The translations under genes and the position numbers were made by a program. Below the pieces are notes generated by a model. The model made no database searches and was not told the DNA's origin. It worked only from the letters and a program-made list of their open reading frames with translations. From Pollenia angustigena (lineage: Eukaryota > Arthropoda > Insecta > Diptera > Polleniidae), in contig OV884056.1 in the NCBI GenBank assembly GCA_930367215.1, positions 51,150,308 to 51,214,307 of the forward strand: 64,000 bases of DNA. Reading direction: 5' to 3'. Numbering within the stretch: the stretch's first letter is position 1; the number at the start of each line of letters is the position of its first letter. Below are positions 23,335-33,648 of the stretch, piece after piece.

Positions 23335-24020
23335 ATGTCACACACACAGGTAGGGAAAACAAATTTTTATACATAGTAACCCCTCCAATAAAACAAGTTT
23401 TAAACATATTATAGTTACTTTAACCATATTATGATCATCGGCAACCATACTATGGTTAAATTAGTCTTTTAGCAAAAAGCCACAATCATATTATGGTTGC
23501 TTTCGAACATGTGTTCGGACAACCACCAATAATTGTATAGCCTTAAATTAACAGTTACATTTTCTTGTATTCAAAAAGCAACATTTTGTGGTTAAAAACA
23601 ACCATACAATTATAATTGGTGAACATATAGTAATTATTATTATTAACCATAATATGATCGAAGCAACTATACTGTGGTTGTGACTTCTTAATTTAACCAT
23701 AATATGGTTGCCGGTGACAATAATATGGTTAAAGTTACCATAATATTTTTTAAACTTTTTCGTTACGGTTTTGCAGGAGGTTACCACATTGGAAAATGTG
23801 TTTTCCTTACGCGTATAAGCTGTTTAACCATAACATCCTCAAAGGCAATCATAATATGGCTGTGACTTTTTGACAATGCACTAATTTAACCATAGCTTGT
23901 TTGCCGGTAACAATAATATTGTGAAAGTAATCGTAATACGTTAAAAAACTTTTCGTTAAAAAAGATTTTATTGATGGTGACCGTATTGGAAAATGTGTTT
24001 TCTTTACGTGTATAAGCTAG
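23335..24020. mobile_element. Fold-back element with AACCATAATATGGTT units
   Basis: The left arm (about 23340-23515) is the inverted counterpart of two right-hand direct units (about 23630-23820 and 23830-24016). Each right unit contains, in order, CATAATATGG, GTGACTT, TAATTTAACCATA, TTGCCGGT.ACAATAATAT and GGAAAATGTGTTTTC. The repeated word is the near-palindrome AACCATAATATGGTT. No coding capacity. Confidence 0.6.
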
Positions 24021-24039
24021 GGAATAATTGGCTTTAAAA

Positions 24040-24105
24040 TTCTACAGGGAAGGGTATATAAGATGCCGCACAGACGAATACAGCACTTTTAATTGTTATT
24101 GTTAT
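24040..24105. repeat. Tail of the Helentron-like family
   Basis: GGGAAGGGTATATAAGAT, a degenerate hairpin, and CGAATACAGCACTTTTA match the 3' end at 3768-3817. Confidence 0.55.
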
Positions 24106-24109
24106 AATG

Positions 24110-25030
24110 AGCCAATTGGATCTCAACAAATGCCTTTTCAGAATGATGGTTTTTATTATTTGTGAAAGTAGATATTACATTTTTTAAGTTTAATCTTTCG
24201 TTTTTATATATATTTTATTTTCTAATAAAATTTGCTTTTAACGGTTTAAATAATCATTTTCTAATTTCCTTCTTGTTTCTTTTCAGAGATGAATAAACTT
24301 ATTAAACGCATTTCATGTCTTAAGGCGTGCGTATGAACGGGTCTATTAAAAAAAATATTTGAAATTGTTAATAAAATAAATAAATTTAAAAAACCATCAT
24401 GAGATGGTGAAGTCCTCCTAAAACATATTCACTACTGCAAAAATATACAAATCTATAAACAAATTATTCAAATTAATAACTATTTTGTTTATAATACAAG
24501 AATCAATAAAACTAAAACAAAATATGGTTTAAGCCACTTAAACTATTATTAATACAATTAATAAATAAATACTATAAAAAATTGAATTTTAAATAATAAA
24601 AAAGTCTACACAACTTTAATTATATATTTATACAGTAGAGAGCAAAAGTAGTTGCAATTAAGAAAACACAAAATTTTTTCTAAAGTCATTAATTAGTTTT
24701 ATTTTTAGTTGAAAAAGTAGTAATTGAAGTATATTTAAATAGAATTAAAAAAATATGTGTATATGTACGATCTCAATTAAAAAATACTAATTAATTAAAA
24801 CACGTTTAATTGGTAGAATTAAAAGTTCCATAAATTTATGGATAACGATTCTGTTATTTGAAAAATTAAAAAAGCGATCTCTGTTAAAAAAAAAATATGA
24901 AACTCTGCTTTTTTACTTTAAAAATCTCTTTTTATGATTCTATTTTAGAGAAATACTAACAATAATCAAGGAACAAATTTAAACTCCTTCTTTAGATATA
25001 AATGGAGTTTTGAAAACCGATGCTTAGATC
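24110..25030. other. Very AT-rich stretch, no gene seen
   Basis: Only A/T-dominated sequence; nothing supported. Confidence 0.45.
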
Positions 25031-25031
25031 C

Positions 25032-25179
25032 AATTAGACGTGACATAATCATAACAAAACCGTTTTACCATCACCTCTGTATTACCAAAACGACATAAGC
25101 ATACCATACAAACCAATTGAATTAAAGTTTCTAAATTCGCCGTTACGGCTGTGGCATTATGTTTATGTCACGTCTAATT
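25032..25179. mobile_element. Short MITE, ATTAGACGTGACATAA ends
   Basis: AATTAGACGTGACATAATCA at the left is mirrored by the complement of AATTAGACGTGACATAAACA at the right, over 148 bp. No clear target duplication. Confidence 0.7.
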
Positions 25180-25800
25180 TGAGCTTTGCTAAGTGGACTT
25201 AGAATCGTTTAAAATGGAAAATGGCACTTTAAAAAGCTCTTAACTTAAAGTTTTTTCCTCGCTCTCTTAAAGAGAATTATATTTGAACAATTTGAAAATC
25301 CATTAAAATTCAAAAAATTTACATTATGCAAATTGCCCAAATTATGTAAAAGAAAACAAACAAAAAATTTGTTATAAATGTGTAAAATGTAGTCAAAAAA
25401 AAGTTAGTTTGTAAAAAAATTATTAAATATTTAATACACATTAAAAAAAACAATAGTGAGTTGTATTAAATAATGTCCTAAAACTATTTAATACATTAAA
25501 ATTACAAAAACAAATTCTTAAATGTAATTTTGCTAAAAAAAAAAACAAATAAAATGCATAGAATCTTTGCTAAATTAAAATATTTAAAAAGTTTTTTTAT
25601 TTGACAAAAATTGAGCTTTTGCAAAAAAAAAAAACAAATAAAAAAAAGAAGTTGGACAGACTTGGGGAACTCAATTGCATTTAAGTTGCCAGCAAAAAAA
25701 CCTGTAATGGATAAGATCTAACTGTAAAATCAATTAAGGGGTGTTCCAACCAAAACTCACAATGTTAATTGTAAAAAAAACAAAAAGTCTTCAGAGAATT
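25180..25800. other. AT-rich stretch, no gene seen
   Basis: A-rich runs only. Confidence 0.4.
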
Positions 25801-26019
25801 AAGTTTCGTTCACAATCAAAAAAACATTTTCACTTGGTGTTCATAATAATATTTTGCATCAATAAACTGTTCGCAAATTTTATCCACAACAATATTTTGC
25901 ATTTATTTTTATTTTTGTAAACATTTTGTTAAAATTTTCATTCAAAACTAAATAAAATTATTTTAAACGTTAGAAACAATTTCATACAAATTGTTGCTGA
26001 AGTTTTAGTTCATGGTCCA

Positions 26020-26817
26020 GTGACCATATCGTCTGTTTACAGCCCCCCTAAACACAACATCAAAAAGGGTACTTATAAGGAATTTTTCAAAAAGTTAGGA
26101 AACAGGTTCTTAGCATGTGGTGACTACAATGCAAAACATACAATCTGGGGATCTAGATTAATAACAACCAAAGGTAGACAACTATATTCCGCGATTAAAG
26201 ATCTTAGCTTAAATGTTACATTTCCTAATACACCCACATACTGGCCCACAGACCTGAACAAGATCCCTGACGTTATCGATTTCTGTGTATCAAAAGGAAT
26301 GCCACCCAAATATCACACATGCGAATCATGCCTTGACTTATCATCAGATCATTCCCCGGTAATATTGCCTATAAAACATAAATTTAGCAACATTGAGCAA
26401 TCATGTAAGCTCTACACCAAAAAAACTGATTGGAGTCGAAATCGTTTCCTTATAAGTAAAAATTTAGTCACACAACTTCCACTTAAAAGCTATGAGGACA
26501 TTACAGATGCTGTAGAACATCTTGTAAATACAATACAACAATCTGCATGGAATTCCACTCCTCAGTATAGCTACGCGAACATTCCCAAGTGTTCGATCGA
26601 AATTCGAAATAAAATATCAAAAAAACGTAAAGCTAGAAAGCGTTGGCAAACAACAAAATCTCCAGGTAATAAAGCCATTTTAAATAAAATAACTGCAGAA
26701 CTCAAAACGCTACTAAAGATAGAAAAAGATAACAAATTTGAAATAGAAATGCAAAATTTGGATTGTACAAAATCTACAGATGTTTCGTTATGGAAAATAA
26801 CTAATAAAGCAGCATAA
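26020..26817 (+). pseudogene. Jockey element endonuclease domain, N-terminally truncated
   Basis: The frame is open for 265 codons. It enters inside the apurinic-like endonuclease fold that nicks genomic DNA to prime reverse transcription. Homology begins slightly upstream (about 25990), so the apparent start at 26020 is not a real initiation site. Visible landmarks are ISSVYSPPKHN, the metal/catalytic block ACGDYNAKHTIWGS (about residues 30-45), a DVIDFCVSKG strand and the conserved SSDHSPVIL box with the catalytic His (about residues 108-116). A Lys/Arg-rich linker (SKKRKARKRWQ) leads to LWKITNKAA and a stop. In intact Jockey elements this stop is absent and the reading continues to the reverse transcriptase. 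The N-terminal half of the domain, including its first catalytic Asn/Glu residues, is missing. Confidence 0.9.
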
Positions 26818-26828
26818 AGTAAATCATC

Positions 26829-28180
26829 CAGTTGGCAAGACTGACAATAGCTGGACTAAGAGCAACTAAGAGCAAGGATAAGGCAAACACATTTGCCAAT
26901 TACTTGAAAGAAGTATTTACTCCAAACAAGGTAGAAAATAATGATGAAGATCTCGATCAAATAAAAAATTTTTTAAATGAAACCCACCAACTCGATTTAC
27001 ACATAAAAAAAATTTACAAAGTCTGAAGTTTATAACATTATTAGCAAATTAAAAATAAATAAAGCTCCAGGATATGATTTAGTCACAGCAAAGGCATTAA
27101 AAGAACTGCCAGAAAAAGGTATAACGCTATTAACCTTTATTTATATACAATGCTTGCATAACTCACTGCTTCGTACCAATCCAATGGAAAGTTGCACAAA
27201 TAACAATGATACAGAAACCTGGAAAGCCAGCCGAGCAACTTACTTCATATCGTCCAATAAGTTTGCTGCCCCTTTTTTCGAAGGTTCTCGAGTCTTTATT
27301 TCTTAAACGAATGACACCCATTATTGAATCAAAAAGTCGTATACCAACACACCAATTTGGATTTCGAAAACAACACGGAACCACAGAACAAGTTCATCGT
27401 TTAGTTGAAACTATTCATGAAACATTTGAGAAAAAACAGTGCTGCACAGCAGTGTTTCTAGACATATCCCAAGCCTACCTACAAAACCGCTTAGTTTTTG
27501 TTAAAGAAGAAGGTAATATAAGCGATTTAAATACAATATCTGCAGGAGTTCCCCAAGGTATGGGACCAACACTTTACCTACTTTTCATTTTCGACCTTCC
27601 CCAGTCTGAAGGTGTCATCATTGGGACTTTTGCAGATTATACAGCTGCATTAGCTGTAGACAAAAACCACGAAAACGCATTATTAATTCTTCAAAAATGC
27701 CTAAATGATATAGCATCATGGCTAAAAACTTGGTCGAAATCTGTGCAGGTTACATTTTCATTAAATCGTCAAACATGCCATCCTATCAAATTAAATGACA
27801 CTGAAATACCCCAAAAGGACGAGGCGAAATATCTTGGTATACACCTAGATAAAAAGTTAACGTGGAAAAAACACATTCAAACTAAACGTAAAGCTTTAGA
27901 TATCCAACTAAGAAAATTCGGGTTTCTCATTGATTCCCGACTCTCTTTTGAAAACAAGCTAACAATATATAAATGTATTCTGAAACCTATTTGGACCTAT
28001 GGCATTCAGTTGTGGGGCACCGCCTCCACCTCAAACATTGAAATTCTCCAACGTTTTCAATCAAAAACAATTCAAAGAATTGTTGACGCACCATGGTATG
28101 TAACAAATAATCCACTCCACAAAGATCTCAAAATACCTACCATTAACAACATCCAAACCCGTTTGCATCAAACCTCATGA
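26829..28180 (+). pseudogene. Jockey element reverse transcriptase, inactive
   Basis: The linker continues at 26832-27026 (NTFANYLKEVFTPN). A frameshift near 27010 leads to INKAPGYDLVTAKALKELP, and another near 27150 enters the main 324-codon frame (27206-28180). Domain blocks in order are SYRPISLLPLFSKVLE, HQFGFRKQHGTTEQVHR, TAVFLDISQA (first catalytic Asp), SAGVPQGMGPTLYLL, GTFADYTAALA, KYLGIHLDKKLTW and a thumb ending in RIVDAPWYVTNN. Two lesions matter. After FLDISQA roughly 30 or more residues of the palm are deleted. The catalytic box reads FADY where FADD is required. The C-terminus is frameshifted after RLHQTS, with basic tail text continuing in another frame to about 28240. It would not be functional. 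Confidence 0.92.
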
Positions 28181-28439
28181 GAAATAGCACAACATTTGTA
28201 AGATTAAGGCGCAGGGCTCCTCAAGACTTAATGCGATGAAAACTATTATCTTTTAAAATGCAGATACATACACAACTCTTTACATAACCACGGCAAAAAC
28301 TTCTTATCATTATGGTATGATCACTGGATCATAGCCATTTAAAAAAATATATATGTATATAACTCAAATCTAATGTTTAATATCAAAAAAGATAGATTGC
28401 ATTAATAAAGAAATTTAAAAAAAAAATAAAAAAATAAGT

Positions 28440-28705
28440 TTTAATTGACTCAACTTTAGTTACATTTTTAAAAATATTTTAGTTACATTTTTGTTCTAAA
28501 AATGAAAAGAAAATATATGAAATACTTTGGAAAGAAAAAAGAAAAAACGAAATTGTTTTTTTGATTGTGAACGTAGCTTTATCTTAATGTTTTTTTTTTA
28601 TTATAGAAGGATCTATGACAATTATGTGTGAAACAAAATATCTAAAATAAAATAATATACCTCTATCCGATGGTCCATATGTTCAATGAGTCTGTGGCAT
28701 AATCG
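28440..28705. other. AT-rich flank
   Basis: It holds the right half of the inverted repeat described for 25803-28582 and otherwise nothing recognisable. Confidence 0.4.
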
Positions 28706-28712
28706 AGCTTAA

Positions 28713-28979
28713 GCCCCTAATTTTGTAAAACGCAACGCAATGTCAAAAATAACATTGAAAGCAAAAACAATGTCAAAAATTTGTCAAATTTTGTTGTTGC
28801 TTTCTACAGAAATACATATTGCGTTTTAAAATTATCAACGCCACAAGATATGCAGCGTTTAAAATTTAAAAATTCAATAAACATTTCTATAGAAAACAAC
28901 AACAAAATTATGAAATATTTTCGATTTTGTTTTTGCTTTCAATATAATTTTTGGCGTTGCGTTTTAAAAATTTAGGGCC
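28713..28979. mobile_element. TTAA-flanked MITE with GCGTTGCGTTTTA arms
   Basis: Left GCCCCTAATTTTGTAAAACG and right complement GGCCCTAAATTTTTAAAACG form an inverted repeat of about 45 bp continuing through CAACGC and ATTGAAAGC. TTAA flanks both ends (28709-28712, 28980-28983). This could mean a piggyBac-type TTAA target, or a 3-bp TAA/TTA target in a palindromic context. A left-end copy occurs at 56644. Confidence 0.7.
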
Positions 28980-28984
28980 TTAAT

Positions 28985-29260
28985 GTCGTGAGTGTTCCGA
29001 ATTAGCTCATCCTTTAGCTTTTGAATTGTTCTTAGTGGTTTGACGTACACTTTATCTTTCAAATTTCCTCAAAGAAAGAAGTCCAACGGTGTCAAATCTT
29101 ATGATCGTGGCGGCCAATTTACATCGCCATGACGTGAGATAACACGGCCATTGATTTTCTCGCACAAAAGAGCCTTTGTTTCGTTGGTTGTACAGCGGCG
29201 TCAATTTCGAAAAAAGAACAGCCCAACAAAGCCGGCAGCCCATAAGCCGCACCGAACAGG
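28985..29260 (-). pseudogene. C-terminal relic of a D41D-type mariner-like transposase
   Basis: Minus-strand text gives VRCGLWAAGFVGLFFF, then (after a gap) NWPPRS-stop-DLTPLDFFL, then GNLKDKVYVKPLRTIQKLKD. This is the last third of a DDE_3-type mariner transposase, with the third catalytic Asp in LTPLD. The segment with the second Asp is missing and stop codons interrupt the reading. Its N-terminus is at 29600-29791, separated by the MITE 29262-29592, so this is one insertion that was broken. Confidence 0.82.
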
Positions 29261-29261
29261 T

Positions 29262-29592
29262 GGGCTACTCTCTATTGCGATGCGAATTCAATTACGATGC
29301 GAAAGCTAAATTCCAACTTGGTACTGTCTATCACTTTCGCAAAATTTTTTGAAAATGAAGCAGTACTGGCAATAAAAATTAAAGATGGCGCATATTTTGA
29401 CAGTAATAAAATATCAAAATATGTAAAAAAGATTAAAATTGGAAAATTAAAATAAAATAAATAGAGATAATTTACGAAAAGAAAAAAAAAAATAAAAAGA
29501 TGCGAAAGACAAATGCGCAAACGCACTAAAGAGTACCAATCTCAATATTTGCTACCATTTTCTTTCGCATTGCAATAGAGAGTTACCCCCCA
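29262..29592. mobile_element. TACTCTCTATTGC MITE, copy A
   Basis: Ends are GGGCTACTCTCTATTGCGAT and the complement GGGTAACTCTCTATTGCAAT. Interior landmarks shared with copies B (43957-44239) and C (from 49078) are TTGGTACT.TCT, CACTTTCGCAAAATTTT, GAAAATGA.GCA, AAAATTAA.GATGGCG and GCGAAAGACAAAT. No coding capacity; the 84-codon frame is low-complexity. It splits the mariner relic around it. Confidence 0.75.
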
Positions 29593-29599
29593 CCCCTCC

Positions 29600-29791
29600 G
29601 GTATTTTCACATTACCTGCAGACCCGGTTTACTGAAATTTGCGCAAAATTCTCTCAATTGTGGACACATTTGGTCTATTATGCTGACCAAAAAAATCACG
29701 AAGTGTACGAAATGCATTTTAATTTAAACGTCCATTTTCGTTAAACGCTTCAACAATCTTAACGCGCTGCTCAATTGTGAACCTCTCCATG
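29600..29791 (-). pseudogene. N-terminal helix-turn-helix relic of the same mariner
   Basis: On the minus strand an ATG at about 29791 opens MERFTIEQRVKIVEAFNENG, stop, then NAFRTLRDFFGQHNRPNVST and IERILRKFQ. This is the first helix-turn-helix DNA-binding domain of the mariner/DUF4817 type, equivalent to MNRLTNEQRLQIIEF at 46.66 kb. Upstream text to about 29872 (GGGTGGTCCAAGCAT on the minus strand) may include the terminal inverted repeat. Confidence 0.8.
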
Positions 29792-29874
29792 GTTTTATTA
29801 GTCAAACACTAAACCAAAGAAATTTGCGACTCACAATTAACATCGTGTATTATGCTTGGACCACCCTTTACATT

Positions 29875-30555
29875 TTTAATAAATATTAAATACACATAAC
29901 AAGTAATTGTTATCAATATAGTCTTATTACCAACTACATGCAAAAAATTTTTATAAAGCAACAAAGAATTACGTATAATTAAATACCGAGTCAGTTCAGC
30001 TACTTTGAAAATTCAATTTACTCGTAGTTGAAATATTTCAAGATATTTTTTATATCAATCGCTTGTTATTTTTGATTTTTTTTTTATTAGGTTTTAATCA
30101 CTTGAAAATGTGTTAATTCAAATTTTTCAATTCCAAGTACATGTAATTATAGAATTTCAAAAAGGAATCGATATCCCCAGGTCTGTTATTGGTGCAATAT
30201 AATAAATCATAACTTTTAAAAGCGTTGACCAGTGACGCATAATGCTGGAATGAGTATTTTGCATTTGTTCTGAAGCAGTTGAAATGTAAAAAAATGGATA
30301 AAAATTTGCATCTATAGGCACAAAAAGGAAGCCTATTAAAAATGGTAAGAATCGTTTTATGATTTTACCTAGTTCCGTTGCAAGTGTTCTGCTACCATAG
30401 AGTCAAACCTTAACATGATGTTGGCATTTATCTAAAACTTGGGCTTAATATGTTTCATTTAAACTTATGCTTTTAAATTTTATGGGAATCAGTATGAATT
30501 TGACTATTGCTTCTAAACAAATAACACTACCGCAATTGCTTTCACTCTCCTTTTT
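29875..30555. other. AT-rich stretch, no gene seen
   Basis: Nothing recognisable. Confidence 0.4.
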
Positions 30556-30556
30556 T

Positions 30557-30695
30557 CACCCATATCATGTTTGGGGTATTTAAAATACGCCTACGACTGT
30601 TTGGTAATAGATTAAAGAGAACGTGAATTTATTTCCTTTAATCTTTTACCAAACAGTCGTAGGCGTATTTTAAATACGCCAAACACGATAAGGGT
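30557..30695. mobile_element. Near-perfect palindromic hairpin element
   Basis: CACCCATATCATGTTTGG... and its mirror form arms of about 65 bp meeting in a tiny spacer. Each arm holds TATTTAAAATACGCCTACGA, CTGTTTGGTAATAGATTAAAG and GAACGTGAA or close variants. One-armed homologue at 21880-21960; more distant relative at 51250-51320. Confidence 0.8.
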
Positions 30696-30699
30696 GATT

Positions 30700-31523
30700 A
30701 TAAAATATAAATAAATCATTATAAAAAAAATATCACATATCTTGATAAAATTCGGCGCAAATGATTCTGATTAAAAGCTCAACCGGAGAACAAGACATTT
30801 TGAAATTTGAGGTTTTCTGCAGTACCTACTGTTCCGTGTATAACAGAACGGATGGTAACCTCAGCAATAGTTGTCTTTAGTCAGGCAAGTCATTGGCAAA
30901 AAAAAAACTGTTGCTTATATTCTGATTCATTAAATGTAAACAGTCGCTATCAAACCAACTCGAAAAGCGAACAGTTGTATACAAATTTTCGTTTTTTGTC
31001 CGACAATTGTTGGTTTCGACTGCCGTTTTTAAACCTTGTAAATAACTGTTTATTAAAGTCTATGTTCCGCCACAAGTGTTGCAACCCCGATGTTGGTTTA
31101 AAGATCGTCTATAACCATTAACAGTTCCAGCTACTTTTATCTACAAACTGAGATTCTGCTTTGTTGAAAAGTTATAGATGTTCTTAGAACTATCGGAGTT
31201 TTTAGACTGCACCATTGACGCGCCTAAAAAAAATATGGGGTTTTTAAAGGTTAGCCCTCCATTTTACTCTTGGGGATTATAGTAACTGCAAAGACTATAA
31301 GCTTTTTCGGGTATTAAACTTGGTACTTGAGCTTCCGGCTTTTCTGTTCAGATTGAAATGTTGGTTATCATTCTTTCAAAATATATTAAAGAAAATTTTC
31401 CTAATGTGCGCTCTAAAAAATTTTGTTCCCTAAGGGTTGCACAAATGTAATTTAAAGGGGCACCCTTCATTTGTCATTTCGCTCTCGAAGGCTTTAGAAG
31501 TCTCGTCCAGGCCTTTTAAAGTC
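30700..31523. other. Unassigned stretch
   Basis: A 104-codon plus-strand frame at 30807-31121 has no recognisable domain. Composition is slightly less AT-rich than average. Nothing supported. Confidence 0.35.
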
Positions 31524-31527
31524 ACTT

Positions 31528-32332
31528 GGGTAATTCCATGTCAAAACGACCAAGAATGAAACACGATTGCTTCCGATTTTAATGAAATTTGGTGAGAAAT
31601 TTCTCACTACTTGACATACGAAAATGATTTTAATGTCATTTTAAAGAGAATACTTGGAGCTAAAAACCAAATATTGAAAAAAGAAAATTTTTTTTTAAAA
31701 ATTTAATATCTGCAAAATATGAAATTTTAAAAACGGACAAAGTCAAAAACCTATTTTTTTATTTGGCTGACTTTTTTTAGAAAATACCTCAAACTGTTCT
31801 TTAAACATCCTGAAACTTTGAAGGAGGTGTTTTTTTCTTATTTTTAAAGATATGATTTTTTTTCTTGCGCAACCTTTACAAAAATGATCTTAAAATAGAA
31901 TTAGAAACTGGGAATTATATCCATCCGAAGGTTACTTTATATTACATTCAACATTTTTTCATTTTTCGAATTTATTCTATGAGCTTTTTGTAATAGTATA
32001 AAGTCATTTCTGAAAAATTGAAGGAATAGAACTATTACAAAAAAGCTTTATAAAATACATAACTGAAATTTAGCTCATAGTATAAATTCGAAAAATGAAA
32101 AAATGTTGATTAAAATAGAATTTTAATATTGTAATTTTGAGCAATAAGTGCACTGTGCTATTTGCTAAAAACGGACCAGCATCCTACGCGCTGCAGAGGC
32201 CAAATAAAAGAATTTTATTAAACCGCAATATTTTTATGGTACAGCGCGTAGGATGCTCCTAGATGGGTCAAATGTGCGTGTGACCAAAAGGGGTCGTGTC
32301 CCACTCTTGGTCGTTTTGACATGGAATTACCC
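31528..32332. mobile_element. GGGTAATTCC TIR element with 4-bp ACTT duplication
   Basis: GGGTAATTCCATGTCAAAAC, continuing through GACCAAGA.TG..ACACGA, is mirrored at the right end over about 38 bp. ACTT flanks both sides (31524-31527, 32333-32336). It contains a nested hairpin (31948-32110) and an inverted pair of the GC-rich word AGCATCCTACGCGCTG (32172-32187, 32239-32254). No coding capacity. Confidence 0.7.
31948..32110. repeat. Hairpin repeat inside the GGGTAATTCC element
   Basis: CAACATTTTTTCATTTTTCG, continuing to TATGAGCT, is repeated inverted about 120 bp away, with a second inner inverted pair around CTTTTTTGTAATAGT. It could be a nested MITE. Confidence 0.6.
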
Positions 32333-32336
32333 ACTT

Positions 32337-33600
32337 ACTAAGGGCTTGTGGAAAGCAAATATCGGTATTTGTTTAACTCCAAAACGCGGAAGGTAGATCT
32401 AAAAAATATATGTAAGGGGCAAGTTTTTGCCCCGGACCTTACACACACTTAGTAGAATTGTCACTTTTAGGTAAAATGTTTGCATATGGGGACATAGATA
32501 AGCGTCGTTTCTCTCGGTGTTAGGGGCGCTATAAGAGTAGGCCGTAAACTTAACCACATCTGACTAAATTACATGAAAATCACAAAAAAGAGAAAACTAT
32601 GTGATTAAAATATGGAGATTGAGTAAAATAAAACCATTAAGAATTATTCAGCATTATACTTTTAGCAAAGTAAGTAAAAGTTGCGATTTTAAAAAAAGTA
32701 AAAACAGATTAGTTTTGTGTTTTCAGGTTTAAAATTCATTCAAAATTTTCCATAATCACATTTAGATTACAAAAAACCAACTGTTATGCTTTATCCATAT
32801 AAAATTTTTGGCTGTTATTTAGTTTCCTATTGCAAATTAAATTAAAATTTAGAGTATTTTTTTTTTATTAAAATGTTTGTAAAATTTGTAATTTAAATAG
32901 TTAACATGAGCATACATTATAAATGTCATAGAAAAATTTAGTATATAAATAAAACAATTATTAATAAAAAAAAAAAATAATAAACGATATTTGTCTTAAA
33001 ACTTGTAATACTTGTTATTTGTAGCTTTAATTAATTTAAATATTTTTCATTAGACCAAAATAAGAATAAAAAGTGTTCTATAGCTGTAAAACAAATAAAC
33101 TCAATGTCAAACCAATAAAAATATAAACATTAATTTAATAATTTATTAAATGTGTATTAAAAAACAACAGCAAACCATAAAGTTATGAAATAAAAATAAA
33201 AACTACAAAAAAAAAAATAATGTAAAAATGAAACATGAAGAAAAAAAAATAATTAAAATAATAAATGTGAAATGGTTTTTAATAAAAAAAAAAAAGATAC
33301 AAATGTAGTTTTATTTCTATTAAGAAATCCACAGAAAAAGAAAGAAATTTTTTATAAGCATTCAGAAACATAGAAGATCAACTAGAATCGAAACTCTCGC
33401 AGAACAAAGCAAAACATTTTCCCTTAAAATTGCAACGTGTGAAATGCAACAACTACCCAGCCGGAAAATGTTGACAATAGGAATAGAGAATGTAATATTA
33501 GAATGTAATATGAATTCCAGAATTCATTACTCTTAACAGTGAACATTTCCTAGGATTGTAATAAGTTATTTTTATGTATCCGACGAATGACAAAAATAAA
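32337..33600. other. Very AT-rich stretch, no gene seen
   Basis: A runs and low-complexity sequence dominate; nothing supported. Confidence 0.45.
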
Positions 33601-33648
33601 TAATCAGGGGTGTGCTGAAAATCGTAAACGTAAAACGCAAGAATTTAA

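Larger units (their letters stand above)
25990..28436 (+). mobile_element. 5'-truncated Jockey-clade non-LTR retrotransposon
   Basis: It contains, in order, the C-terminal part of an AP-type endonuclease, a linker, a reverse transcriptase and a 3' region ending in an A-rich tail (about 28405-28436). The gag-like ORF1 and the first part of the endonuclease are absent, the usual outcome of incomplete target-primed reverse transcription. Several frameshifts, an internal deletion and a mutated catalytic residue make it inactive. No target duplication could be identified by eye, because both flanks are A/T-rich. Confidence 0.92.
25803..28582. repeat. Inverted repeat bracketing the Jockey element
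   Basis: CGTTCACAATCAAAAAAACA at about 25808 recurs inverted at about 28551-28575, outside both ends of the retrotransposon. The simplest reading is a small TIR element of roughly 330 bp into which the Jockey element inserted. A 14-bp sentence, ATAATATTTTGCAT or close to it, is duplicated near 25846-25900. Confidence 0.5.

Noticed and set aside
30807..31121. 104-codon plus-strand frame as a host gene
   Set aside because: No motif, no upstream signals, and frames of this length are expected by chance in 64 kb.
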